Assembly: GCA_951812925.1 (NCBI GenBank)
Contig: OX638369.1
Location: 50,835,061 to 50,899,060, forward strand
Origin: Calliopum simillimum
Taxonomy: Eukaryota > Arthropoda > Insecta > Diptera > Lauxaniidae
Direction of reading: 5' to 3'
DNA: 64,000 nucleotides
The position numbers and the translations under genes are program-made. A model generated the notes under the pieces. The model was not told the origin of the DNA. It ran no database searches and saw nothing but the letters and a program-made list of their open reading frames with translations. The stretch's first letter is position 1. Each line of letters begins with the position of its first letter. Below are positions 9,590 through 21,700 of the stretch, one piece after another.

Positions 9590-12484
9590 TCAGACAATGT
9601 CAATAAAATTTCCAATGACAACACTTACAATCTCATCCGAATTCTTGCTAAGCAACAAAGCGGCCTTAAGGTTTGCCACATTAACGCTCAAAGCTTAACA
9701 AATAAAATAGATGAATTGAGATATATGTTTGAAAGCTACGGTGTAGACATTTGGGCGATTCCTTTAAACGTGTTAAAGCCTCGAAAACCTCGTAAACTCG
9801 TAAAAGTTGTCGAAATCAATACAAACTTTGACAGTTTTACGAGTTTATGAGGTTTTCGAGGCTTTTACACGTTTAAAGGAATCGCCCAATTATTTGTATA
9901 TCTGAGGCATGGATTAATTTTGACATGCCTGACAGTCTTTTTAAGTTAAGCGGCTTTCACATATTTCGCGCGGATAGGTATGGACATGCAGGTGGAGTGG
10001 CAATTTATATTAGAAACACCATATCATGCAAATTAGTGTGTTAATCTGACGCGGACAGTCAAATTGAATACTTATTTGTCTCTGCTCTGCATAGCGATCA
10101 AAAATTACTCGTTGGTTGTGTTACATAGACACATCACCACTCCTGAGCACAATAGAAACCATTTCACCCTCCTTCCCACATATTATTATTTCAGGGGACT
10201 TCAATAGCAATCTCTTACTAGAAAATCATCTAAAAGACGACATGCAAGCCTTAGGTCTTAATCCAGTAAATATTTCAACACGAACTCATTTTACCCAATT
10301 TAACAGCACTTTGCTTAATCTCTTCTTTGTGAATGATAAACCAAAGGTACTCCTGTACGATCAATTAACTGCATCTGCTTTTTCTAGACATGATCCCATA
10401 TTTATGTCATACAATCTTTATTTCGAAAACCTTCCGACCTCGTTTAGTTACAGAAATTTCAAAAAAATAGACTATAATCAACTTAGTCTAAGAGTACATA
10501 ACGTTTATTGGCCCACTATATATGATATGGCAGAGGTTGAAGATCAGGTTACTTCTTTTGAACAAAACTTAAGTAACATTTTTGATGAAACTGTACCCCT
10601 TGAAACCAAATATCCAAAATTTCGACAGAAGCCTTGGTTTAATAACTCAGTAAAAAATCTGATAAATGAACGCAATAGCGCATACAATCGATGGAAACGT
10701 TTCAAAACTCCTGAGCTGTATGCAGAGTTTAAGCGTCTTAGAAAAGCTGTAGGTGTTGAAATGAAACTGGCAAAGACTCGGTTCTATAGTGAAAAGTTTC
10801 AAAAAGCTGTTGGAGGCAAAAAGTTGTGGAATGAAATTAAAGAAATTGGAATTGGTAAGGAAAAAATTATTAATCATGATGTAGTAGACGTCAATGACCT
10901 AAACGAGAAATTTGTAAATTTTCCGATGCCAGTCGTAACAGACAATGTCTGTTCGAATTCAAATATTGCCAGTATCAGTTTCTCGTTTCGTTGTGTCGAC
11001 CAGTACAAAGTACTGCAAAGTATACTATCAATTAAATCGAATGCTATTGGGCTGTACAAGATTCACCCTGTATTCTTGAAAGCCCTTCTCCCTGTTCTGT
11101 ATATATTACTCATATTTTAATACCATTCTGACAAGTTCTAAATTCCCCAGTATGTGGAAGATAGCTAAAATTATCCCAGTGCCTAAATCTCCCCACGAAT
11201 ACCGACCAATAGCTATCTTACCATTTCTTTCTAAAGCTTTTGAACTGTTGGTATACCAGCAAATAAATAGATTCACAAGCAATAGCGGGCTTATTACGGA
11301 TAGGCAATCAGGACTTAGAGCAAAACGCAGCTGTATAACTGCACTGGTGGATGTAGTAGAAAGCATACGTGCTGGGCTTGATCATAACAAATTGAGCTTA
11401 CTAGTTCTTCTGGATCATTCAAAGGCCTTTGATACAGTTGACCACTCCATTATGTATTCAAAACTCCTTGCTAATTTTAATTTCTCGTTAACAGCAGGTA
11501 AATTAATCAAGTCCTATCTGTTGAATAGATTGCAAGTAGTCTGTGTACACAGTGTGAAATCGAATTTTCTTCCTGTAAAGAGAGGAGTACCTCAGGGCTC
11601 TGTCCTTGGAGCACTCCTTTTTTCACTATATGTAAACGATTTGCCCAAGGTACTCCGAAATTGCAATATCCACATGTACGCGGATGATGTACAGCTGTAT
11701 ACAAGCTGCTCTCGTGAGAGTGTATCAAACTGTGTAGCACTTATCAATGATGATCTTGCTAACATTACTAACTGGGCAAAGGACAATGGTCTAAGCCTCA
11801 ATCCTACTAAGTCAAAGTGCTTAGTTATTACTAAAAAACTAATAGACATTAGGGATTTCCCACATGTCCTGCTTAAAGAATGTCCCATCGATTATGTAGA
11901 ATGTGCTTAGAATTTTGGTATTATTTTTAATAGGACACTATCTTGGAACACGCATATTAGATGTACAATTGGCAGAGTGTACAGCATGCTTCGAACATTG
12001 TGGATAACGCAATACTATACACTGTTGAGGATACGATTACTTCTCGCGAAAGCGTATTTTTCCTACTTTAATCTATGGGTGCGAGTTGTATGCTAATTGC
12101 GATGTTACATGCAAGGCAAAGCTAAATGTATTAGTTAATAATATCGCCAGATATGTCTTTAGTCCAAGTCGTAGAGACCATGTCTCACAATTTACTGCTA
12201 AACTCTGCCAGATGTCCTTTGTGAACCTCCTTAATTTTCGAACTCTGCTGCTACTGCAAAAGATAATAAGTTCTAATGAACCCAAATATCTACGAAAGAC
12301 TGATTTTTACTCTAACCGAGTCAATGCGCTTATCCAATTCCGACATTCTTGCCTTACTTCGGAGAGACAATTCTATATTCATGCTATACGTCTTTGGAAT
12401 TCATTACCCACGGAACTTCGAACCAATCTAACCAATGTGCAATATAAAAAAAGACTGATTTTATACTTTTCCACGTTGCAATGA
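9590..12484 (+). pseudogene. Broken LINE ORF2: endonuclease and reverse transcriptase
   Basis: The pieces are, in order: endonuclease start KVCHINAQSLTNKIDELR (from about 9667); a MITE at 9752-9888; the resumed frame IICISEAWINFDMP to about 10040 with stops near 10041 and 10122; endonuclease core IIISGDFN and SRHDPI plus linker (open 10116-11120); a frameshift near 11115; then RT 11152-11910. That RT stretch shows YRPIAILPFLSKAFE, LLDHSKAFDTVDH, GVPQGSVLGALLF and catalytic YADD. A stop at 11908 and a frameshift near 12080 follow, then the C-terminal part 12086-12484 with RLWNSLPTELR. At least four independent lesions make it inactive. The YADD and endonuclease Asp are still present. Confidence 0.88.
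9752..9888. mobile_element. 137-bp palindromic MITE in LINE endonuclease, TSD ATT
   Basis: Arms of about 57 bp pair almost perfectly (TGGGCGATTCCTTTAAACG outward on both sides) around a 20-30 base loop. It is flanked by ATT at 9749-9751 and 9889-9891. Removing element plus one ATT restores codons for D-I-I-C-I-S-E, the canonical endonuclease motif, which fixes the boundaries. Confidence 0.85.
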
Positions 12485-12498
12485 AATGAAATGAAATT

Positions 12499-14769
12499 AA
12501 TTAATATTATTATTATTATTATTTAAAAGGCTCTAGATTGTACTGCGACCTTAAAGATCTTTTGTACAGCCTCTCTCCCTATCAAAACAGCTCCAGACTA
12601 TCTATAAATCTTGTCACTGCAATGGGATTAATTTTACCTATGTCACCTGGATCTTAAATCTCGGCACCTAAGTACTTAATTCTGCGTCTAAACGCAGCAG
12701 GGCATGCACATAGCACATGCTCTGCTGTTTCCAAGTCCTCTAAGCAGAGTCTACAGGAATCATCTTCTACCAAGCCCATCTTTTTTAGGTGATAATTTAG
12801 TTTACAGTGCCTGTCATTATTTCACTGTATGTTTTAATATCTTTTCTGCTGAGATTTAAAACCACTTCTACCTTAACATGTTGTGGATTGATTAGCCTTT
12901 TCGCTTGTCGTATGCCTTCCTGGGCTTTCCAGTGATCGATCAGACTATTTCCTTCCCATTCCCGAATTAAGTTATTCTTAAAGCTATTGTTCACTCCGCA
13001 GAAGGGTTCCGGGCCTGTGAAAGAATTGAGTGCTCCTCTCTTAGCCAGGCAATCAGCCCTTTCATTGCCCTCATGCCCCTCGTGTCCTGGTATCCAGACA
13101 AGAGTAACGTCATTCCTCCTGGCTAGAGCTTGAAGAAGTTCAAAACACTCCCAGACAAGCTTTGAGTGTATTGAAAAAGCCATTAGTGATTTTAGAGTCG
13201 CTTGGCTGTCCGAGTAAATGTATATGTCGGTGCCGAAAGTGCCCCTTCTTAGACATTCTCTGGCACACAACTCTAAAGCGTGGACCTCCGCCTGAAAAAT
13301 GGAAGCTGTTTTTCCCATTGCAACTGCTTTTTGGAATCTTGGTCCCACGACTCCAGCTCCTGCGCTGCCATCTTCCATTTTGGACCCATCAGTGAACCAC
13401 AACTGTGAGCCCTGTATTACATTTATATCCTTCCTCCTTCATTCGGAGCGTTCATTTATGACCACTTTGAATTTTCTGGAGAAAACAAACTTTTTACATA
13501 ACTTATCGGAGACTGTAAGACATGGTGTATCCCAGAACACGTCCAGGATTTTGACATGTCCTTTTAGATTGCCTTCTTTAAGTTGTTGTAAATGAAGTAG
13601 TCTGAGGGCCGCACAGGCTGCTTCTTTCTTAACCATAAGGTGAAGAGGAGTGAGTCCCGTAAGCATGCCTAGGGCTACTGTCGGACACGTCCTTAGTGCC
13701 CCTGTAATACCCAAGCAGGCTGTTCTGAAGATCCTGTTTAGTTCCTTCTGAGCCTTTAATTGGTCTACCTTTGGCCACTATGCTAATGAAGCATACGTGA
13801 TCATTAGTACAGTGATGGTTTTGTAAGACCATGCCATCATTTTTGGACGTAGTCCCCATGATTTACCATACAGCCTTTGGCAAGCGTATGTTATTCTAAA
13901 GGCTTTATTTATTATGTATGATAGATGACTGTTCCAAGTTAGACTTTTATCTAGGATTACTCCTAGATATTTCATCTCCTCGGAAACCGTTAGAACCGTT
14001 TCCCCCAAGTTTAAAGCTTCTAGATTGAGCTTTCTCTTTCGGGTAAAGGGCACCAGTGTGGTTTTACTAGGGTTAATTTCGAGTCCTTTCTCTTGGCACC
14101 AGCCTAGAGCTAAGTTGAGAGCTAGTTGCATTCGTTCAGTTACGGTAGAGTCAAATTTGCCTCTAACCATAATAATCAAATCGTCAGCAAAGCCTTGGAC
14201 TTCGAATTTGTGATCATCTAGAATTTCTAGTAATTCGTCAATGACAAGTATCCATAGAAGCGGTGACAGTACGCCTCCCTGGGGGCATCCTTTAGTTGTC
14301 CTCACAGTTAGTCTTTCTGTACCCGCTTCATAAATGACTGTCCTATTTTTAAGCATATTGAGGACCCAATCAATGATCATTTTGGGTATTCCCTTTCTAA
14401 TCAATGCTTCCTCAATTGACTTAAAAGACGCGTTGTCAAAAGCTCCCTGTATATCTATAGATGAACAGAGGGCTACTTCCTTGTCCCCCAAAGCCTTCTC
14501 GATTTTGGTCGTAAGGCTATGTATGGCGGTTTCAGTCGATTTACCTGATTGGTAAGCGTATTGTTCAGGATGTAAAGGTGAATTCGCGAGGAACATACCT
14601 CTGATAAACTGATCTAAAATTTTCTCCATTGTTTTGAGAAGAAATGATGTCAGACTTATAGGCCGATAGGCTTTGGGCGTGTGGTCCGCCTTTTTCCCTG
14701 CTTTAGGAATGAAAGCCACACGGGCTTTGGTCCAGTCTTTAGGCACTGTTCCTAGTTCTAGGCTTAGTC
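12499..14769 (-). mobile_element. I/LOA-type LINE fragment with RNase H
   Basis: A minus-strand 3' portion of a non-LTR retrotransposon carries RT, RNase H and a C-terminal CCHC knuckle. Its tail is (TAA)n, seen on the plus strand as ATT repeats at about 12503-12523. It is truncated at the 5' side near 14769. It meets the preceding plus-strand LINE tail to tail. Confidence 0.85.
12640..14768 (-). pseudogene. RT-RNase H polyprotein of I/LOA-type LINE, frameshifted
   Basis: RT occupies 13778-14768: PKAYRPISLTSFLLKTMEK, IDIQGAFDNASF, GCPQGGVLSPLLW and catalytic FADD. A frame change near 13780-13715 is followed by a linker (13439-13714). RNase H is at 12797-13402 with catalytic D5 (FTDGS), E39 (QAEVHAL), D65 (YSDSQAT) and the His-Asp site in PGHEGHEGNERADCLAK, counted from the Met at 13402. 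A one-base shift near 12815 throws the frame off just before KLNYHLKKMGL. Beyond it the other frame keeps a zinc knuckle CRLC...HVLCACP (about 12705-12765) and then a stop. RNase H plus a CCHC tail fits the I/LOA group; exact clade is unproven. Confidence 0.85.
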
Positions 14770-15319
14770 TGAAAATTAATTAATAAGTTAAGTAGATAAT
14801 TATAAAAAAAAAAAATATTTAATTTTTTTTTAATTATTTTGTATTTTTCTCTAATATAAATTTGTAAAACCATTTCTTTTTATGTTTTTTTTATGTATTT
14901 TCGTTTTTAAGATTATTTTTATTATTGTAACGCAATTTCTTTTATATTAAAAATATTAAATGTTAAGTTTTACTCAGAATGCCATTATACACATAACATG
15001 AAGCTAGTGCTGTAATATTAAGATTACTTTAAGAATCTTGTTGTACTAGCTAATCGCATAAAAAAACCAAATCAAATCAAATCACTCGTCAAATCAGCGA
15101 AAAGTCAAAAATTTTTGATTTTCAAATTAAAAACTTTGTTTTAAATTTTTAAATTTTATTCCGATATTTCGATTGCCACTGGCAATCATCCTCAGGGAAA
15201 TGTAAAAATCAAAATAAAAACATTAAAAACTTGTAAACCACAGCAACTGAACAAAACAAAAAACTACTAACAACATTAGACGACGACAAAAAGGTTTAAA
15301 AAATATTGCACTTAATTGA
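14770..15319. other. AT-rich spacer with LINE-like tail
   Basis: No gene. AAATC repeats at about 15065-15084 look like the 3' tail of another plus-strand LINE 3' UTR (about 14930-15084). The conserved hairpin at 15161-15197 is listed separately. Confidence 0.4.
15161..15197 (-). ncRNA. Possible Penelope-type hammerhead-like motif
   Basis: The minus strand reads CCTGAGGATGATTGCC, loop AGT, GGCAATC, GAAA, TATCGG. CTGAGGA fits the hammerhead core CUGANGA, followed by a stem GATTGCC/GGCAATC and then GAAA. Penelope-like elements carry such ribozymes in their terminal repeats. An extra T between core and stem II and unproven stems I and III make catalytic activity doubtful. Confidence 0.3.
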
Positions 15320-16215
15320 AAATAAATAATCAAAAAATATTGCACTATTTCATTCACCCTTTGGTCATACAACAGGTGCTGGTAATTAGCGGAACGATAC
15401 CAATAGACTTGCTGGTCCTGGAGCGTCAAAGACTGTGGACGCAGAAGAACCAAATGGTAAGCCAGTGGACAGCGCAAGATGTCAGGGCTCACACCTTACA
15501 AAGCTGACAAGAGAGATGGCAAAATGAAACCTTCGGACGCTGGACTGTGCGGCTAATACCCCAGTTGAACCCTTGGTTAGACAGGAAATTTGGCGGTGAA
15601 TTACTACATAACGCAGCTGCTATCAGGACATGGATATTTTCAGAAATTTCTAAGCAAGATAGCAAAGACAGATATACCAGACTGCATATACGGCGACGCA
15701 GAACTCTACGATGCGAAACATACGTTCTTCAACTGTAGAAACTGGGCGGAGGGAAGACGGGAGTTGCAGGATCGCGTTGGTCCACTTACAGCCGAAAACA
15801 TCATACCAACTATGCTGATAAGCGAAGAATATTTGTTATTAATAGGACGATATGTAGAGAGCGTACTTCGTTTAAAGAAGAGAGATCTTGATGCTGCCAG
15901 AAGTCAAGAAATCCTTTGACATTAAAAAACGCTGCCGCTATGCATCATCTTGCCTAGCCCCCCTTTACTAAAAAGATAAATAAAGATGCTGGCCGAAGCT
16001 GCTGAAGCACTATTCAGCCCCTCTCTCTTACAGGAGTAATAAAGCGGAAGCCCAAGGTAGGCAAATTAAAAGAGACAGCATTAAATGCCTTATAAGGAAC
16101 CCCTCTGATGCAATGCCAAAAACGGTTTCCCAGGGGGGAGGTCCCGATGAAGAGGAAGTGTTTTTAGTCGGTAGGACGTTTAGGAGAGTCCGACACGAAA
16201 CAATACTTTTTTCAA
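15320..16215 (+). mobile_element. R1-type LINE 3' fragment
   Basis: Translated pieces show IPIDLLVLERQRLW, then (after a stop at 15507 and a shift) RWTVRLIPQLNPWLDRK, VNYYITQLLSGHGYF and a degenerate C-terminal zinc knuckle DCIYGDAE...HTFFNC. This is the usual C-terminus of R1-clade ORF2. It ends with RSQEIL and a stop at 15919. A 3' UTR follows to about 16215, including GGTTTCCCAGGGGGGAGG and TTTTAGTCGGTAGG. The second knuckle Cys is lost. Inactive remnant. Confidence 0.75.
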
Positions 16216-16430
16216 TAATCAATTGCTTTAAATGAATTAATTCTAAATAACCGTAGCCATCCACTTCGATCTTGGGAAATAGCAGAAATAAAATTGAAAA
16301 TAAAAAATACAGCAATATTGCTTACAAACCAAATTAAAATGAACCATTTGCATGTTTTTTTTTCTGAATGGTAGGCAGGATTGAATTTGAACTAGAACTC
16401 GAATTTCAATGCATCATGCATCTTTTGCTT

Positions 16431-16609
16431 ATGATTCAATAACAATGGTTATGGCAAGTTGTCAAAATAAAAAAATGGAACCCTGCGTCTTGCCTTGCTA
16501 TCTGTCAAAAGACTAGAATCAAAACAAAGAATTTTGACATTATCGTAGTTAAAAAATTAAAAGAAGAAGCAGCATTTGTTATCGCTGCAACCAGGGTAAT
16601 TCAACCATG
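16431..16609. mobile_element. MITE family M9, copy 3 (9-bp TSD)
   Basis: A 179-bp copy in the same orientation as copy 1. It is flanked by a perfect 9-bp duplication CTTTTGCTT at 16422-16430 and 16610-16618. This confirms the family ends and duplication length. Confidence 0.88.
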
Positions 16610-17032
16610 CTTTTGCTTTAATGATTTTAGTTTGGAAAATTGTTCTTAGATTTTTCCACCAAAAAATTGTTACCTACACTTTTTCAATTAGAAAAAAACA
16701 TACAAAAGTGAACGGATAGGGTTATTCAAGTAAATACTGAGCGATTTTTCTGACATTTTCGTAGCGTATACCTACTAGTTTTTAAGTGACAGTTTACAAT
16801 AGGAAATTTTTTGAACCTCTTTGTTTTTGAGGTTTTTCATGCCAAACTTTACCTTAGGACCCAAATTGTAATTTGGTTTAAGTCAAGCTTTTGTTGTTAA
16901 AGTTTTATTCTTATGATTTGTTGCTGAATTAATTATTTGGATTCCAAATTCGTCCAAATAACTTAAATTTTCCATTTTTGTTTTAATATTTTTGCACTTG
17001 AAATGTTCTTCTTCTTTGGTAAACAGATAGAG

Positions 17033-17769
17033 TAGGCCTTTTTACATTAACAATCTAGCCATCAATATGCCAATGATGCCAAGTTAACTTTTTTTCATCA
17101 ATCTGAGAATGTATGCAGATTGATGAGAAACTGATAATGTAAACACTCATCAATCTGTATTGACAATCTGATTGCTGTAAACGCAATGAAAATTTTTCAG
17201 TACACTTTTGGTCAGTTAAGAAAAGATTTCAAATGGGTGTACATCGTGCGGAAATGAAAATGGCTTGCAAATTTGATTTGTTTTTACTCAAAAACGGATA
17301 GTTCAATGATTTTGGTTTTTGCTGAAGCTTAATGGGAGCTTGAAGAGAACCTTTTAATTTTATGACTGGGAAAAAATCAATTTGAAACCTGATTGTTATT
17401 ATTTTTATCAAAGACTCTTATTTTTAATTTAAAAAAAAGATTTCAATAAAAAAAATTTAATAAATTGCCAAAGCCCATTTTTTTGATGATAAAGTGGGTT
17501 TGGAAATGACAAAATGTTGCTGTGGACCGATTTAAATAAAGTTATGGTGTATATTTCTATGTTTCCACTATTTTTTATTAATTTATTTCTGTTATTTCCA
17601 TCAGCATATTAATTTCTATCATAAAAATTCTATCCGCTGTTGCTTTGTTTCCTCTTTGGCGTACAAAGCAACACTAAATATACACAGTTTATTTAACATG
17701 TAAACACTAACTCGGTTTGACATATTGATGACCAGATTGATTGCTACACTGATAATGTAAAAGGGGCTA
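17033..17769. mobile_element. 737-bp element with TAG...CTA ends
   Basis: The left end TAGGCCTTTTTACATTA and right end TAATGTAAAAGGGGCTA are imperfect inverted repeats. Further inverted strings such as ATTGATGA/TCATCAAT lie inside. It is non-coding; flanking duplication is not clear. Confidence 0.5.
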
Positions 17770-17913
17770 GTAACATACATATGTGATTTGACAGGCGCTA
17801 GAAATATGTTGCCGTTGTTTCCCCTAATTTCACAATCGAACTGAAAAGTAGTAAGAAAAAATGCAACCGTGAAAATCTGCCCGTGCCCTTCGTGTGACCG
17901 AGAAACACTCTAA

Positions 17914-18028
17914 GGGCCGATTTCACAATGTTCAGTTAAATCTTAACTGGAACTTTGACTTTAAATTTCATATAAAATTTTTATTTATCTGGAAGTAAAA
18001 TTTTAACTGAACATTGTGAAATTGGCCC
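17914..18028. mobile_element. Harbinger-like MITE, copy 1 (TSD TAA)
   Basis: 115 bp with 25-28 bp inverted termini (GGGCCGATTTCACAATG inward). TAA sits at both flanks (17911-17913 and 18029-18031). A GGG/GGC start with a 3-bp TWA target is the PIF/Harbinger habit. Copy 2 is at 36876-37002. Confidence 0.85.
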
Positions 18029-18159
18029 TAAATCGAAAATAAATCTGAAAGAGCGTAAAAAACTGGTTTGCACTGCGGCCAAAGAGAGTAAAAAGCGGGT
18101 TTGCCCTACGGGCATCTACCTTCCGTCTGACTGTGGCCTAACAAAAAATCGAAGGCTCA

Positions 18160-18715
18160 TCAACTATTTTTGCGCTGGCAGCTCTCGTTCTCTCTTGTCT
18201 CGCGGTCTTCGTCTCTTTTGCGGTGTGACTAACTTTTTGATGCGTGGCCATTTTAACTGATTTGGGAGCACGACTGGTTCAATCTGGTCTTCTTTGGTCA
18301 TTGAGTTGTTGGTTCAAAGGATTTGCGAAAAGTGAAGTGGAAATTTATAAACCACATTATCGACGAGCGTTTTTTTTTTAATAAATTAAAGTTTTTGAGA
18401 AATTTGTCAGTGATAAACCGATCAAAATTCCGACAACCGAAGCGATAAAAGATTAATAAAAGAAAACGTGATTTGTGTGAGCGAAAATCCCCACAAAATA
18501 AGTAAAAATAAAACCAAAGGAAAAAACTGAAAGACGAAAAGTAGAAAAAAGAAAACGTGTCTGTCTGACAGTCTTCGTTGTCTCGGTCGTTGTAAGGTTG
18601 TTGTTTTTGGAGCCAACAAAAGTGTGTCGCCAACAACGCAAGCTTTTTTTCTTTCTGAAAAGTTTCAGATTTTTCAAAAGTAAACGCTAGGAAAACGAAA
18701 AAAAAAAGATAAAAA
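18160..18715 (+). promoter_or_regulatory. eRF3 promoter and 5' UTR
   Basis: The region before the eRF3 ATG has no strong upstream frame. GGTGTGACTAAC at about 18221-18232 resembles fly core-promoter Motif 1 in reverse, near TGGCCATTTTAAC. The transcription start is probably close to 18230-18300 but is inferred from position only. Confidence 0.4.
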
Positions 18716-21700
18716 ATGGCTCAAGATAGTGGTGATATGTCTACTAAATTTTCCACACTCAACGTAAATGCCGTGGAATTCGTGCCCAGTTTTGGTTACA
18801 GTGGTGCAGCTGCTAGTGCAATAAGCTCAAATGTGGCAACACCAGCGGCGGCGGCAGCAGCACCAGCACCACTTCCTTCGTCAGCAGCAGTGGCAGCGGT
18901 AGCAGCACCACCTCCTCCAATTGATCCTCCATCGGCACCAATGGATACATCATCATCCGTTCCAAATTCTGCAAGTGTCACACCAGCTACAACACCTGAA
19001 TCTGCCGGTTCAGTAGATACCGGCTCCGGCGGTTCAACAAATGCCATCATCGATAGTGTGGCAATTGCAGTAACAGGAATCGCAACAACAGCAGCAGCAA
19101 CAACAACTCAACCACCACAATCCTCAGCAGATTCACCAATGCAAACCTCACCAGTGCAAACGCCATCAACTGGTGCCGCGCCTGTGGAAAATATCAATAT
19201 AGCAGACAAAATTGCAGCTAACAATGGTAAGTGCGTTATTGTCGTTGTGAAAGAGGAGGTGTAACGAACAAAGTTAGCAGCAGCATTTATATGAAATGTG
19301 TCGTCATTACTGCGCTACCACACCTTTTGATATGGACATCAAGACGACTATTTGCCATTATTTGCGTAAAAGCAGACTATTATGTGCTAGAAAAACGCAT
19401 GTATACATTAGTTCAAATCTTTTGGGGGTGTTGAATGGATTAGTCTATCTAGTGTTCAGCGACTGCATCTTTTAGTAACTTCGCATAACCTCATTTTTTT
19501 CTTTCGTGAATTTTTGTGACAGTAATTTTAAGTTGTAGGGTATAGGGACTTATTTTCGCATGTGTCATAGTTTTCGATGCGAATTTCGATGACTGAATTT
19601 TGTGGTTGTTTTTTTTTTTTTTTTGGCTAAAGTTAACACGGCGATGGAACGGATCGTTCGACCTAAAAGTGCGTGTGTGTATGTATGTATTCTCCTTTAA
19701 CTCCTAGGAGGAGCATAGGGCCAATGTGAAACGTCCCCATTTGTTGCGATGACTTTGATCTCTTGTCACGACTTTCCCGATTCTTGTATTTCCTTTTCCT
19801 GCGACCTTTTCCAGTTGGTTTTTATGTATTGGTTTTATTTTACGATTTTTTCAATTTATATGGAAATATTAGTACAATTTTGAAAATGAGATTTTTTAAA
19901 AACGGCCCGACGGATTTTTTTAATTTTTTCTCCACAGTGCTCAGAAACCTCAAAAAAAAAAACTTTCTATAAGAATTTCAACTGAGCACGCACTTTTAGG
20001 TTGAACGATCCATTCCATCGCCATGTGCTGCCGAAACCCATTTTATTTTCAAACAAACTTTTCTTGTTAAACTCAGAATTCTGACCTAGTTTCGTAGATA
20101 AAGCCATCGGAAGATCGGGAAGACCTGAACGCCTTGATGGATTTCAATTTTTTTTGAGCAAAATAGGGTTTCAGGAATTAATTACAACAACAATCAAAGG
20201 TTCGGCTCGAACCTAGTTTCGGAGACATAGCCATCGTAAGATCTGGACAAGATATGAAAACTGCTATAATTTAGGAATCCCTGGATGGATTTAGTAAATA
20301 TTGGTGTCATTTGAATGGTATTTTGGTAACATTTAAAAATGTTACACTTAGTTTTCGAGATATGACGATTTTTCGAAAATTGGAATTTGGACAAGAATTA
20401 TAATTTGTAGCTATAGTACGAACTTGGCTAAATCGCTTTTTTACGAATATTTCTATTAAATAAATAGAATGACAATCTATAAAATAGAAGAAAAGTATTA
20501 ATTTTAACTTCAATAGTAATGGAGTTCTAAGCTGTTTTTTAGTTTTCCTAAAAATTGTACAAAAAGATTGATTAGATAGTTTACAACTGACGCAACATAT
20601 CGAACATAAAATGACAAAAAATAAATGTTATCAGGCATGTTCTGAAATCCGATTCACTTCGGAATCGGAATGATAGCAATCTTCAAGAGCTCCGCATTGC
20701 GATAAATAAGATGGAATCGGGTAGAATTTGCTAATGGTACCTATTCGATTTACCGAAATATAAATCCGATTTAGTGTTAACTATCAAAATGCGGAGCTCT
20801 TGAATATTGCTTTAATTCCGATTCCGAAGTGAATCGGATTTCGGAACATGCCTGTATATTTTTTACAACAAATTTCGCATTTTAAAATTTTACTCTTTTT
20901 ATGTGCAATTTAGAATCTGATCCCGCTGATAGCTGGGATGTTGAAGATGATCCAGTTATTACACCCGATGATGATGACCTAGACGATGGAGATGATGGTG
21001 AGGGCTCATCTACACCAAAAATTCCCAAGAAAAAAATAATAAGAAATCCAGAGGAGTCCAGAAGTAAAAAGGAACATGTAAACGTTGTTTTCATTGGTCA
21101 TGTTGGTAAGATTTGCGCTTATTTTTTTCCTTATTTTGTTGGAACTGAACACTCACCATATTTTTACTCTTTTATTTTCGTTTTAGATGCTGGAAAATCA
21201 ACAATTGGCGGTCAAATAATGTCTCTTACGGGTATGGTTGATAAACGTACGCTAGAGAAATATGAACGTGAAGCACGTGAAAAATCTCGTGAAAGTTGGT
21301 ATCTTTCATGGGCATTAGATACAAACCAAGAAGAGCGTGACAAAGGTAAAACGGTAGAAGTGGGTCGTGCATTCTTTGAAACTGATCGCAAACATTTTAC
21401 AATTCTGGATGCACCTGGACATAAGAGTTTTGTGCCGAACATGATTGGTGGGGCTGCGCAGGCTGATCTTGCTGTACTCGTAATATCCGCACGGAAAGGT
21501 GAATTCGAAACGGGTTTCGATCGTGGTGGACAGACACGTGAACACGCTATGTTGGCCAAAACAGCTGGCGTTAAGCATTTAGTTGTTTTGGTAAACAAAA
21601 TGGATGATCCGACCGTAAATTGGGATGAGGTGCGCTACAACGAATGCAGAGACAAAATATTACCATACCTCAAAAAATTAGGTTTCAATCCGGCTAAGGA

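Larger units (their letters stand above)
8267..12498 (+). mobile_element. LINE with ORF1 and decayed ORF2 (jockey/CR1/L2 group)
   Basis: A near-full-length non-LTR retrotransposon. ORF1 (8331-9434) is followed by an endonuclease-RT ORF2 (about 9590-12484) and a short tail of TGAAA repeats at 12481-12498. ORF2 carries several frameshifts and stops and a MITE insertion at 9752-9888. The 5' end is unclear; it abuts the TIR element ending at 8266. Confidence 0.85.

Noticed and set aside
9749..9891. Idea that the LINE flank GGGCGATT had been copied in inverted form during a template switch
   Set aside because: Taking TGGGCGATT as the element's own terminus gives a perfect TIR, a 3-bp ATT duplication and restores the canonical DIICISE motif, which is simpler.
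18796..19050. Minus-strand 84-aa frame rich in Ala and Gly over eRF3 exon 1
   Set aside because: It is the shadow of the GCN-rich repeat coding for the eRF3 N-terminus.
21212..21598. Minus-strand 128-aa frame in eRF3 exon 3
   Set aside because: Antisense shadow of the conserved GTPase exon; no own motifs or splice logic.
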